From assembly GCA_014218235.1 (NCBI GenBank), contig JACBKR010001245.1, positions 620,001-684,000 on the forward strand: a DNA stretch of 64,000 nt, written 5' to 3'. The stretch is from Colocasia esculenta. Lineage: Eukaryota; Streptophyta; Magnoliopsida; Alismatales; Araceae. The position numbers and the translations under genes are program-made. The notes under the pieces are model-generated. The model saw nothing but the letters and a program-made list of their open reading frames with translations. It made no database searches and was not told the origin of the DNA. Shown here piece by piece: positions 1 to 9,385 of the stretch; position 1 is the first letter of the stretch, and each line of letters starts with the position of its first letter.

Positions 1-1468
1 AAGAAGGCCCTAAGATTTAGAGTTTCTATAGTTTTTTGAGTTTAGATGAGTTACTCTAGTTTTTTTTTAAAGTCATTTGTTACTGAGTTTTCCCTTATGT
101 TTGGCTCATTTTCTATACTGAGACTCTGTCAATTTGTTTAGTTTATTCTTTTTCTATAATGAAACTCTACCAATTTGTTTAACTAAGATTCTTCTCTATG
201 TTGGGACTCTATTGAATTGTTTATTCGAAATCTTATTTCATACTGGAACTCTGCAGAATTAAATTCTGATATTTGTGTCCTTATGTCGAAACTTTGCTGG
301 GTTGAATTTTTATTATTATGACTTTCCTAACCTGAAACTTTTCGGAATCGAAGTCTAGTTCTTTTATCTATCTTGAAACTATGTTAGTTTATCATTTAAT
401 TTCTTGATTAAACTCATGAATAAATACAGGAAAGCCCTAATCTTGAACTTGTGTTAGTTCAAAGCTTTATCCATCACCTCTTGGGATTAATAACTATCTT
501 ATCTCCAATCTAACATCCATTCTATTTTCCAGACTTCTCTAGTAAATAAGATCTTATCTAGATGGAGAGCATTTGAAGCTCTTAGTGGCCAGTTGGAGAG
601 TAGGAGTCTTATTGACCATTTTCCTAAATTTCGGAATTATTAGCGAGTGTTTAAGTGAGGTTTTGAACTCAAGTGATGACCCTATACAAGTTAGGGGACT
701 CTAGTCTAGTCTCGAAAACTTTTAATGGCCAACTAGTACTAGTTGGGATGTGATGATCTGGCACTTAGCATATACTATAAGTGAATGCTCGATTTACTTA
801 TTGCATAATTTAGTTGGGATGTGATGATCTGGCACTTAGCATATACTATAAGTGAATGCTCGATTTACTTATTGCATAATTTATCCTCGTGCATGTCATT
901 CATGTAAGTGTTCAGTTCTCAACTTCTTGGATTATCTATGTTTGATTCATTCATGTGTGTACTGATCATGAAATTGTTCAGTGATCAACTTCTTGGAATA
1001 TCTGTGTTCACTTTAGTTATTCTTTATATATATCTGATGCAATCCAATGTACTTTATTTTGATTTAATGAATTCTTGAATAGCATCCAATGATTTACATA
1101 TTATTATTGAACTCTTCTTTCTAATTGTCATTATTTACTTGTTAACTACTAACTCATGATTTAGAAAGATTAGACGGTAAATCTACTGGGCAATTATGCT
1201 CATTATATATTTATTACCAATTTTTAGGTATCTCTTATGCATAAGATGGAGCGGGCAGGAATGTGTGCAGTGCGATATCTCCATCACATAGTAGTGTAAT
1301 GTTGAAAAAATGTATTGTAAAAGTTTAGTGAGTATAATCGGATGTGTACTTGTAATCTTCATGTTTATAGTGAATGAATATTTAAATTTTAACTCCTATG
1401 TACTAGTGCAATTGTGTATAATGTTATACGTTGCGTCTCGATATTTCTGTTGTTATTGGGACGTAACA
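1..1468 (+). repeat. Degraded LTR 3' portion, cut by the window edge
   Basis: The segment is AT-rich and has no gene. Its last 250 bases resemble the 3' end of the LTRs that finish at 41678 and 42654: a 'tgctca' stretch, then a T-rich stretch and 'aggt', then a terminus GGGACGTAACA (compare GGGACGTGACA at 42644-42654). The 5' part lies outside the window. The assignment rests on patchy similarity. A PPT or PBS is not visible. Confidence 0.4.
740..881. repeat. Perfect 71-bp tandem duplication
   Basis: Two head-to-tail copies (740-810 and 811-881), each beginning TAGTTGGGATGTGATGATC, read as identical. The duplication is therefore recent relative to the decayed LTR-like DNA around it. No coding content. 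Confidence 0.95.
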
Positions 1469-1935
1469 AAGGATCCATCGAAGTCCCCCCCCCCCCCACC
1501 TGAGCATCCAATTGTCTGTTCATCTCCCTATTACTCTTATCCTTCCACTAGTTCTTTACTTAAGCATCATAAGACTTTTTCTTAAACTACACTTGAGACC
1601 ACCCCCCCCCCCCCCAAATAGCTTATTCTATTTTTTATGTCTTCCACCGTGTTTCTCTCTATTACAAATCTAAAAAATCAAACTGCATTTTGAACTCTAC
1701 AATAACAAAAAGCAAATCTAAGATTATTCCTCCATGATCTACTCATATTAATGGAAGTTTCCTAGTAAAACACAAACAGCCATCGTCAGATTTCTAGGGC
1801 TTTCTACTTCACATCCATTTATGGTGACGAAGGTGAGTAAAGGTGCACACATTTTTAACTTCAAAATTCAAAAATGTTCATTGTGACTGCACAGTTCTTA
1901 GGATTTATTTGATTTGTCGATTTATAAATTTATCA

Positions 1936-2085
1936 TTTTAATTTTCTAAAGTAATGTTTAGGGCAATTCCTAAATACTTGTACAATTTTAATTTTCTAAG
2001 GTAATGTTTAGTGCAATTCCTAAATATTTATATAATTTTAATTTTCGAAAGTAATGTTTAGTCCAATTGCTCAAGATTTCCTTAC
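1936..2085. repeat. Three tandem copies of a ~50-bp AT-rich unit
   Basis: The motif TTTTAATTTTCTAAAGTAAT recurs at about 1936, 1987 and 2037 with a few substitutions, each followed by a version of GTTTAGTGCAATTCCTAAAT. Confidence 0.85.
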
Positions 2086-2158
2086 TACTATAGGGATTAA
2101 TTATCGAAGTGGTCCTATCTATGCAGCAACCGACCAACCCATTTTCATTTTAGACTTT

Positions 2159-2159
2159 T

Positions 2160-2224
<65 letters not shown>
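2159..2224. repeat. (CA)n(TA)n microsatellite
   Basis: A CA dinucleotide run passes directly into a TA run. Confidence 0.95.
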
Positions 2225-3070
2225 AGCATCTATTTTAGGTGATTAATTATGCAATAATTCTTTCTAAAATTTGTATTTTTTGGTACGGCAAGTTACTAGA
2301 TATACCATAGTGTACTGGATCGGTACGCCTAGATCTGGTCCAACAATGCTTATTTTTTTTTTTAAAATACTGTACATCCGGATCGCATGCATTTATACAA
2401 ATCTAAGAAGGAAATATATGCAATCAGTCTGGATATATATGCAACTTCCATTTTCTAGAGTTGAGTAGCTCGTAATATCTAAGAGAGAGAGAGTAATTTG
2501 TAATTTCGTTCTCATTTCTATTTCTCTTTCTAATAATTCCTTTTTAAAAAGATGAAAAAAAATCAAAAAAAAAATGCATCTATCCGACGCGCAAACACGT
2601 GACACACGCGAGGCGCCAGCTGTCGCCGGAGGGGGAACCTTGGAATCCGTGTCCGCGACGGTGTAAGGCATCTCGGAGGCAGCGGTGGAGGATGTTCGTA
2701 CGTACGTGCGTGGCAGCTTCCTTTCCTTCAAAAGGCCGAGGGAAGTCCCCTCGCCCTGCTAACTCGCGTAGCCCACTGGAGTTTGACCTGCTGGACGTGA
2801 CGTAGGGGGCAGTAAGCATCGGGGCCGCGCGTGGGAACAATTGGTGCGAAATCTGAGAGAAACACGAGTGGGTGTAAGGAGAGTAAGTTTTTTTGCCTGC
2901 AGGGATGCACATCGCCGTAGTCGTCGGAAGCTTTCGAGCTATTACCAGTACTACTACTGCGTGCAACGGAGTAGCATCCACTTCGATCGCGGCCGGAGCT
3001 GAACTCAACTCTCTGCCATCCCCACAAGAGAGATCTCTCCAGATCTCCTGCCGCCCAGCTGCTGCCGAAT

Positions 3071-3184
3071 ATGGACTCAGAGAACGTGCAGGCCCCGGAT
3101 CCCCGCTTGGTGCCGAAGCGGGGGAAGGTCCTGAGGAGCGCCCTGCGCCGGATATGGTCCTGTCTCCGAACATGCACCTCATGA
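3071..3184 (+). CDS. Micro-peptide gene 1 of the PKRG-V-L family (37 aa)
   Basis: A 37-residue cationic peptide that I do not recognise by name. It has an acidic/polar N-terminus (MDSENVQAPDPR), the family core LVPKRGKVLR at residues 13-22, and a basic amphipathic C-terminus (SALRRIWSCLRTC) with two cysteines. There is no signal peptide or membrane segment. The ATG was chosen because it is conserved in the neighbouring duplicate and the reading frame stops at the same place in both. Changes between the copies are mostly conservative (D/E, V/A, A/V, I/M), which suggests constraint. Its function is unknown; a helical membrane- or protein-binding tail is only an inference. Longer open frames overlap it on both strands, but they do not carry the motif shared with the copies at 18, 48 and 62 kb. 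Confidence 0.7.
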   Translation: MDSENVQAPDPRLVPKRGKVLRSALRRIWSCLRTCTS

Positions 3185-3350
3185 GCTACGCCGCCGCCGC
3201 CGCCGCCAGCCGTCACCTTGTCGTCCGTTAAGTCTGCCGTCGCCGCAGGAGTAGCATCCACTTCGATCGCGGCCGGAGCTGAACTCAACTCTCTGCCATC
3301 CCCACAAGAGTCCTCTCTCCAGATCTCCCGCCGCCCAGCTGCTGCCGAAT

Positions 3351-3464
3351 ATGGAGTCGGAGAACGCGCAGGCCCCAGATCCCCGCTTGGTGCCGAAGCG
3401 GGGAAAGGTCCTGAGGAGTGTTCTGCGCCGGATGTGGTCCTGTCTTCGAACATGCACCTCATGA
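3351..3464 (+). CDS. Micro-peptide gene 2 of the PKRG-V-L family (37 aa)
   Basis: The tandem duplicate of the gene at 3071, with the same length and stop. The core LVPKRGKVLRSVLRRMW is intact. Differences from copy 1 are D2E, V6A, A24V and I28M, with silent changes elsewhere. Only 166 bases separate it from the stop of copy 1, and those bases are copy 1's 3' region plus about 100 bases of duplicated leader. It therefore either lies on a shared transcript with copy 1 or uses a very compact promoter. The 3' flank (3465-3740) continues in a diverged second copy at 7370-7655. Function unknown. Confidence 0.7.
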   Translation: MESENAQAPDPRLVPKRGKVLRSVLRRMWSCLRTCTS

Positions 3465-3985
3465 GCTACGCCGCCGCCAGCCGTCACCTTGTCGTCCGTT
3501 AAGTCCGCCGTCGAGTCTTTTTATACCAGCAGCCCCTGTTTACGTACGTAGCCCTCAGCAGTTGAGGGGTCTAATGCATGCAGCAGTGTGCCCCCCATAC
3601 TAATCCCGAGTGTTCTAGTATTAACCCAGTTCTTGTTATATGGTTGGTCTTGGCTTGCGTTATTTGGCAATTTGGTGTCGGCGTCTGTTTGTTTCGGCTC
3701 CCAGTAGAGCTATGAAGAAGTCGTATAAATCACTATGTTTGTTTTAAGAGAAATATTTGTCTTCAGATTGGAGTGCTAATAAGATTTAGGTAGATTATGA
3801 GAGTTTTACAAGATCTGATAAGATCCTTTTTTGTGGGATTTTTAGTTTTTGGTCCTTTAAATCTTTCGTTTTTTTTAATGGCTAGATTTGTCCAATTTAT
3901 TTATAGAATAAAGTTAAAAAGACGTAGACAAAAGTCTAGTACAAACAGGTGGCACCAGTCAAGGGTGAAAAAATAAAACATCAGC

Positions 3986-4904
3986 CTAAAACTCCATAGA
4001 CAACTCATCCCAGGAGTGAGTACGACGAAGAACAGCACGAGGACGTAGGTCTGGTCGTCTTTCACAATGTTCTACATCGTCTTCATCAGTGTCTTTGTTG
4101 GACGAGTCAGGAAATAATTTAGCTCCAGGCATGAAAATATTTTCAGCTCTAGCATGCTCTACAACAGTCAATAGCATTGCCTCAATATTATCTTGCATTG
4201 CTTGAGTTGCGGAGTTGACATTCATTGGGACCGGACTGGAAGATCGAATTAGGGGTGTTCACTATTCGGTTCAAACCAAAAAATCAAACCGAACCGAGCG
4301 ATTTGGTTTGGTTTGGTTCGGTTTGAACATGGAAAAATTTTGGTTTGATTCCAAACCAAACTGAAAAAGAAAATTCGGTTTGGTTCGGTTTCTAACCTCT
4401 AGAAACCAAACCAAACTGATTAAACTGAATTATAATAATAAATTTTAATTTGTATATATCTGTTAAGTTTTTTCAATATATTTACGTAAAAATACATATT
4501 ATGGAGGTTAATATGGTTATCAGCATTAATATGTCATTTTAAATATTATTTGATAGTGATTTATTAGAGAAACAAGTGATTAAAAATTTAAAATCTCATT
4601 TAAGACTAAGAGAATGTAAATGCCCATTTATTTTTAAGTTAAACTGAACCAAACCGAACCAAACCAAATTTAATTTGGTTTGGTTTGGTATGGTTTCAAA
4701 GGACTTCGGTTTGGTTTGGTTCGAGTTGAATCCGAATTTTGTTTGGTTTGATTTCCTAAAAATCTCCTATAAACCAAACCAAACCAAATCATGAACACCC
4801 CTAGATCGAACACACCATTTCGATAAATAGATTCTGACTCCTCCTTTCCGACTGGGGAGAGTAGTGATTTTTCGAAGACCAGATGAAGAGCTAGAAGCTT
4901 CCAT
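3986..4904 (-). pseudogene. ORF of retro-insertion copy 1 (~120 codons, split by MITE)
   Basis: On the minus strand the frame starts at 4904 (MEASSSSSGLRK), runs through SRKGGVRIYLSKWCVRS to the MITE at 4803, and resumes after it at 4249 (SPVPMNVNSATQAM). It continues through ENIFMPG, an acidic stretch (DTDEDDVEH) and a terminal RAVLRRTHSWDELSMEF, then a stop at 3986. Without the MITE and one duplication the frame is continuous. The copy on the minus strand at 6895-7262 aligns along its whole length. I do not recognise the protein. It is Ser-rich at the N-terminus and has a basic 'S-R-K-G-x-V-R-I' element and a conserved C-terminal 'HSWD'. It is either a host gene copied by reverse transcription or the product of an undescribed short retroelement. 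Confidence 0.6.
4250..4803. mobile_element. hAT-type MITE (TIR TAGGGGTGTTCA), 554 bp
   Basis: The ends are TAGGGGTGTTCA and TGAACACCCCTA. The flanking 8-bp duplications are GATCGAAT and GATCGAAC (one mismatch). The subterminal regions are rich in inverted GGTTTGGTTCGGTTT/AACCAAACC blocks. No ORF. Confidence 0.9.
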
Positions 4905-5304
4905 AACTATAGTAGCCAAAGGAGTATTAACTGCTTCATGTAACCTAAATCTTTCGTAATTAGGAAAAATCTCCTGCAATCTATCTATTTATTATTAACC
5001 CCCTAAAATATTTTAACTTTTAGCAAATAACCTCTCTAGTTAAAATTTCAAGGGGCTTCTGTTAAAAAGTAAATGGAACTGTCAAATATCACTGAAAAAT
5101 ACCCTTTTACCCTTGTGTGTACGTGTGTGAGAAAGAGAGAGAAAGGTGAGGGAGAGTGGCATTGGAGGGAGAGAAAGGGAGCAGCCAGTGGGAGGGAGAG
5201 AGGGGGAGCAGTGAACGGCAGTCGAGTGACGGTTGGATGTGGTCGGACGATAGTCTCTCCCGACGACGCTCACGCCAGCCCCACGCCCCTCCGCCGCGTG
5301 CTCC

Positions 5305-5322
5305 CACACCAATAATCTCTCT

Positions 5323-5418
<96 letters not shown>
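5305..5418. repeat. (CT)n microsatellite inside the Mutator-like element
   Basis: About 110 bases of CT repeats with a few CC interruptions. It produces spurious Leu/Ser-rich and Arg/Glu-rich frames on the two strands. Confidence 0.95.
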
Positions 5419-5421
<3 letters not shown>

Positions 5422-5657
5422 GTCCCGCTCAGCCGTCACCAACGTCGCAGGAAGGCACCGCGACCTTCCCACATTGCCACCTCAGTCTCACGGGTCTGCC
5501 TCCGTGTGCGTGGCCACTTGTAGCTCTCCTCGCCCTGCCTACATTTGTCGTACCCTCCGAAATAGAGAGAACTAGAGGGAGTGAGATACATGAGAGATAG
5601 ATAGAAGGGACATGGGGAGCATCCATAGAGTAGACCTTCCCTAGGCACAGAGCAACC

Positions 5658-5895
5658 ATGGGCTTAGACATATCTATTAACCTCTTCCTCCTCAACCTCC
5701 TTACTAAGCAGCGAATTCCCTCCCCGGTGAGAGAGGATCCGTGATCTCACCACATTTGACTACGTCGCCATGGTCGTCTTCAACTACAGGGACATGTTCG
5801 CCTTCTGTAGGCCGGATAGCGGTGGTGACGGCTCTTTGTGGACCGTCCTACCCAACTCCATCTTAGAAATTAGAGACGTCATTGCGCAACTCCGA
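5658..5895 (+). pseudogene. Captured F-box/DUF295 domain fragment
   Basis: The translation from 5658 gives INLFLLNLLTKQRIPSPV, which resembles the 'FLLNPxTgxrixLP' segment of plant F-box/DUF295 proteins. The next block, in another frame from about 5752, reads DYVAMVVFNYRDMFAFCRPD and then GSLWTVLP. That matches the 'vvmviy-rLaFcRpGD-sWt-l' region of the same domain, followed by a 'DVI' remnant near 5877. The two blocks are separated by a stop or frameshift, so nothing functional is made. It lies between the TIRs of the Mutator-like element, as expected for a Pack-MULE capture. The 3' neighbour DNA (5900-6250) looks like further captured, GC-rich but unrecognised sequence. Confidence 0.6.
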
Positions 5896-6767
5896 TGTGG
5901 AGCATTAATCGGTGGTAAAGTCCCTACCCCTATTCCATTTGGCGAGTACGCGCCACCTGCCGGCCCTCCTTACGTTCCACGAGCACAGGCCCCCCACCGG
6001 CCCCGAACTGCACCACGCCATCAACGCGAAAGGGACCTCCAAGAGCAAAGAGCAAGTAGGGGTGTCTCCACCGCAACGGTCTCTCTCTCCCCAGTTGCTG
6101 CATTCGGATTCGGGTTCTTTCGATCTAACAGAGTCTCTGAACAGCACTCTTCAACAGGGGATCATGCAATGTGTGGCAAGAGTGGAGGCACGAGCCGTGA
6201 TTTGCTCCCCCTTCCCCACCGCCAAGCAAAGAGAAGAGGGGAGGGGTGTTTGAGGGTGAAGAGACATTAGAGTACGTAATTTCTTTGACCAAAGTTAAGC
6301 TCAACTATTGTTAAGTTTGCTTAACCAAAGTTACCCCGACGTTTATAGACGGCGGTTTTTTTATTTCTATAACGACAAAAATTTTAGGGGGTTAACAATT
6401 ATAAATAGATAGATTGCGGGGCTATTTTCTTAATTACGAAAGATTTGATGGATCAAAAATTAAAAATCATTTTATATTTAACAAGCAAATCTAACTAAAT
6501 CTTATTATCAACCCGATCTCATAATAAACATTATTTCTCTTGCCCTAATACAAGCTGGCCTTGAGCTCTAAGTTTCTCTAAAATTTTCAAAGTGGGGTCA
6601 CGAGACAGGTTCTCTGCATGCGGCTGCAATTTCCTGTCGCGGTTCTTCTGGGAGCCGGCCATCCCCGGCCCCCCAGCCCGACGACGATGCCATTAGCACC
6701 CATGCACGCTCGACCTCCATCAGCATTAATCACATCGCTGCACTGTGTTATGACAGTCCTATGATCC

Positions 6768-7309
6768 TTTTTTTTTTTTTTTTGGGTTAAAAGGCCAAAG
6801 GAGGCCGAAGTATTTTATTGATAAACAGAAATACTGACAAATTGAGGTAAAGCCAAATACAGATCAACAACGAAGAAGAGGCTATCTAAAACTCCGTACC
6901 GGTGATCTATCCCATGAGTGGATTCGCCGAAGAACTGCTCGAAGACGTAAGCTCGGGTGTCATGAACAATGCTCAATATCTTCTTCGTCTGATTCCATTC
7001 TAGTTATCTCTTAATCGAATTGAAAATCGGGTATAAAGATATTTTCAATTTTAGCAAGATCAGCAACAGACGTAGCCTTCATCCGCCAATCTAAACTTGG
7101 TGCTTGAACTGACATATTAATAACTTCCATCAAATGTACTGGGCTGGGAGAATATTTCCGAGTAATCGGTAAACAAATCCTAACACTTCCTTTGCGAGTT
7201 GGTCGTGAGATTCGACATTTAGAAGTCGACCCACTAGAAGAAAAATTAAAGTTCGCTCCCATGGTAGAGTTTTTCAAGGTGACTGGAGACTGATGCACCA
7301 CATGTGCAA
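6768..7309 (-). mobile_element. Retro-insertion copy 2: polyadenylated 0.54-kb sequence
   Basis: It is bounded by perfect 7-bp duplications ATGATCC (6761-6767 and 7310-7316). It starts with a 16-base oligo-T, the poly-A tail of a minus-strand transcript. An AATAAA signal on the minus strand lies about 35 bases ahead of the tail, in ATCAATAAAATACTTCGGCC. Excising it restores continuity of the duplicated peptide-gene 3' flank. Same family as 3869-4945. Confidence 0.8.
6895..7262 (-). pseudogene. ORF of retro-insertion copy 2, with premature stop
   Basis: The minus-strand frame from 7262 (MGANFNFSSSGSTSK) contains TRKGSVRICL and PSPVHLMEV and ends at a stop at 7011 after IENIFIPDFQFD. Downstream, similarity to copy 1 continues as EEDIEHC, a stop, and RLRAVLRRIHSWD to about 6895. 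The C-terminus is therefore preserved at DNA level but cut off by stops. Protein unrecognised; see copy 1. Confidence 0.6.
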
Positions 7310-7330
7310 ATGATCCATATTAGACCCGTC

Positions 7331-7860
7331 ACAGCATGCTTTTCTTTCTCCGAGCATGTAGGATGCAGCTGAGCTACCGCGCCGCCGCGAGCCGTCACCT
7401 TGTCGTCCGTTAAGTCTGCCGTGCAGTCTTCTTCTACCAACGCCCGTACGTAGCCCGCAGCATCAGTTGAGGGGTATACATGCAGGTCTCCCCGTAGTAA
7501 TCCGAGTGTTCGAGTAACCCAGCTCTTGTTATAATATGGTTTGTCCTGCCTCGTGCTGGCAATTTGGCGTCGACGGCGTCTGTTAATTGTGGGTGTTTCG
7601 GCTCGCAGTAGAGCTATGAAGAAGAAGTCCTCTAAATCCCTGTAGATATATGTTCTAATACAACCTAAGTTTGGCCTTGACTTCCAAGTAATTCTCCCAA
7701 ATTTCCATAGTGGGTTACAGAGCCTGGTTCTCTGCTGCTAGCCGGCCATCCCCCAGCAAGGCAGACGAAGCCGTTAGCAGCCACGCTCGACCTCCATTAG
7801 CAATCCCATCGCTGCACTGTGCTATGGCAGTCCTGTGATATGATATTAGTCCCGTCACAG
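7331..7860 (+). pseudogene. Peptide gene 3: remnant with only the 3' end and 3' flank
   Basis: TCTCCGAGCATG at about 7350 matches the last codons of genes 1 and 2 (TCTCCGAACATG). It is followed by the same downstream sequence, GTCACCTTGTCGTCCGTTAA, near 7393. The core PKRG coding part is missing. From 7400 to 7860 it is a diverged, uninterrupted copy of 3490-3740 joined to 6541-6767, that is, the same flank without the Mutator-like element. It marks an old tandem duplication of the locus. TTGAGGGG...CATGCAG at 7467-7484 is also found after genes 2 and 5. Confidence 0.7.
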
Positions 7861-7939
7861 CCCAACGTGACACATTTCACAATGGTTCGACCATTATTTT
7901 CCCTGATTCATAAAGTGCAATAGTTATTACATTTTTAGT

Positions 7940-8352
7940 TAGGACTGTTTAAAATTTGATTCAAATCGACCGATTCAGTTTGGATTGGGTCTCTATGCAG
8001 TTTACTTCGATTTTATTTTTTGAAATCGAATAAATCGATTATATATATAATATGTATATTATTTACTCAAATAAAACATAACACAGTTAGTTTTTTGTCA
8101 AAATAACAAACTTTTGAAAAAAAATCGTGGTAAAAGTAGGTTTCAAACCCCGAACCTGCCTTCATAGGGGTCTGAGCGCCTTGGCCATTGCGGCAGGCAA
8201 GTAATTGGGATAAAATATGTATTAGACTTCAATTTAAATTGAACCAAACCGGTTTGATTTGGTTTAAATTGACCTTAGGATTCGGTTCGGTTCGGATTGA
8301 CCAAAAAAATAACTAACTTAGATCGAACTGAATCGAATCGTATTCATCCCTA
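7940..8352. mobile_element. hAT-type MITE, 413 bp
   Basis: The ends are TAGGACTGTTTA and TATTCATCCCTA, with a perfect 8-bp duplication TTTTTAGT (7932-7939 and 8353-8360). The subterminal regions carry inverted GATTCAAATCGA / TCGAACTGAATC blocks. It contains a tRNA-like segment (next entry). Confidence 0.85.
8130..8203 (-). ncRNA. tRNA-like (SINE-head or decayed tRNA-Leu type) sequence
   Basis: The minus strand reads CAATGGCCAAGGCGCTCAGA, like the D-arm/A-box region of tRNA-Leu, followed about 25 bases later by GGTTCGGGGTTTGAAACC, a B-box/T-arm-like block. The anticodon region is compressed and no acceptor stem forms, so it is not a functional tRNA. It could be a tRNA-derived SINE fragment carried inside the MITE. 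Confidence 0.35.
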
Positions 8353-8394
8353 TTTTTAGTATAGAAAAATTACTTAAAAGCCTTTACAAGAGAG

Positions 8395-9385
8395 AGAGAG
8401 ATTTATTTCCTAATCAAGTCTTTATCTGTCTTTTCATGTGATTTAACACATAATATTTACTTTTAAATTTTTAATATTTATGAATTTTAAAAGATGATTT
8501 TTATTTTTTACCTAATATTTAAAATTTTCACCTTAACTTAATATTTTTTTCACTTACAGTATATTTTTTATATCACTTACAATAAACGATTAGCTCCCTC
8601 TACTGTAAACGTTATTTCTGTTATAGTAAACACCACATTCTGTTACAGTAAACGGTGATCTATTTTATTAATATTTTCTTTTATAGTAAACATTGAATAT
8701 TTTTTATAATATATGTTAAGCCCTATTATAAGAAATATTATTCCATGTTATAGTAAATGTTACATCAAATTATAGTCAACGTTATTCTCTTCTAAAATAA
8801 TCTTTTCTTTTACAGTAAATATTGAGTGTCTTTTTATAGTATATGTTAAATTCCGTTACAGTAAATATTATTCTTTGTTATAGTATTTTTTTCCCTAATA
8901 TAGTAAAAAATATTGCATAACATAATTTTCACTTACAATATATTTTTCACATCGCTTCCAGTAAGTCTTAATATCATTTACATAAAATAATAGATATTGT
9001 AAGATATGTGATGTTGTTTTACTATAACATGAAAATATTACTATAATAGGAAATAATATTTACTATAATAAGATTTGACATTTATTGTAATAGATACTCA
9101 ATATATACAATAAAGAAATGATTATTATAATAGAAAATAACATTTACTCTAATGGGACTTGGCATTCATTGTACCAAAGAATAATATTTATTGTAAATGG
9201 ACTTAATATTTACTATAAACGATGTAAGATAATATACTGTATATGTTACGTTAGGACGAAAATTTTAAAAACCAACGTCAAAGGACTAAAATCGTCATTT
9301 GAGGCTCATAAATAATGAAAAATCAAAAGTCAATGCTAGAAATTAAATCACACGAAAAGATAAGGACTCTGCAATTTATAATATT
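8395..9385. mobile_element. Foldback (long imperfect hairpin) element, ~1 kb
   Basis: The left arm has many TTATAGTAAACGTTA-like units; the right arm has the reverse complement (TTTACTATAATAGG). The outer ends pair: CTTTTCATGTGATTTAA near 8431 with TTAAATCACACGAAAAG near 9344. The centre is near 8900-8950. The ORF at 9118-9315 lies in one arm and looks accidental. Exact ends and target duplication were not found. Confidence 0.6.

Larger units (their letters stand above)
1469..2560. other. AT-rich intergenic stretch with short repeats, no gene
   Basis: It holds two poly-C runs (about 1487 and 1602), three tandem copies of a roughly 50-bp unit (separate entry) and a CA/TA microsatellite (separate entry). 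Open frames here are short and unlike proteins. No RNA gene seen. Confidence 0.7.
2969..3510 (+). repeat. 280-bp tandem duplication carrying peptide genes 1 and 2
   Basis: The block starting GGAGTAGCATCCACTTCGAT occurs at about 2969 and again at 3249. It runs through the start codon, coding region and stop into GTCACCTTGTCGTCCGTTAA, which recurs at 3211 and 3482. The spacing of the two start codons is exactly 280 bp. The copies differ by scattered substitutions and by a GCC-repeat length change after the stop. Each unit has only about 100 bases ahead of its ATG, so copy 2 was not duplicated with a long promoter. Confidence 0.95.
3869..4945 (-). mobile_element. Retro-insertion copy 1: polyadenylated ~0.52-kb sequence, interrupted by a MITE
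   Basis: It sits inside the left TIR of the Mutator-like element, between perfect 11-bp duplications TAAATCTTTCG (3858-3868 and 4946-4956). It starts with an oligo-T run, that is, a poly-A tail on the minus strand. Removing the hAT MITE at 4250-4803 and its duplication leaves about 515 bp with one reading frame of about 120 codons. The second copy at 6768-7309 is about the same size and also has a poly-A tail and its own target duplication. Target-primed reverse transcription of a short mRNA or a non-autonomous retroelement explains all of this. Confidence 0.8.
3747..6540. mobile_element. Mutator-like element with long TIRs and captured gene fragment (Pack-MULE type)
   Basis: The ends are long inverted repeats of about 250 bp: left 3747-3868 plus 4946-5075 (split by a later insertion), right about 6290-6540. 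They begin AGAGAAATA and include GCAATCTATCTATTTAT and TTAACCCCCTAAAAT. Flanks TGTTTTAAG (3740-3748) and TGCCCTAAT (6541-6549) fit a decayed 9-bp target duplication. The paralogous site at 7651 reads TGTTCTAAT with no insertion, which confirms the boundaries. No transposase is seen. The interior holds a CT microsatellite and an F-box/DUF295 fragment, so it is non-autonomous. Confidence 0.75.

Noticed and set aside
2580..3487. Minus-strand ORFs of 200, 244 and 102 codons antisense to peptide genes 1 and 2
   Set aside because: They arise from the GC-rich duplicated segment, repeat the same residues in different frames, have no recognisable domain, and are broken at the remnant copy (7340). The plus-strand 37-codon frames carry the motif shared with distant copies.
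2893..3502. Plus-strand ORFs of 112 and 94 codons overlapping genes 1 and 2
   Set aside because: They are in a different frame from the conserved PKRG core and end in Ala/GCC repeat sequence.
5107..5575. ORFs rich in Arg-Glu or Leu-Ser over the CT repeat
   Set aside because: Microsatellite translation.
4902..7262. Retro-insertion ORFs as members of the PKRG peptide family (they contain S-R-K-G-x-V-R-I)
   Set aside because: Only a loose resemblance: the P-K-R-G spacing differs, they are on the opposite strand, and the rest of the protein is unrelated.
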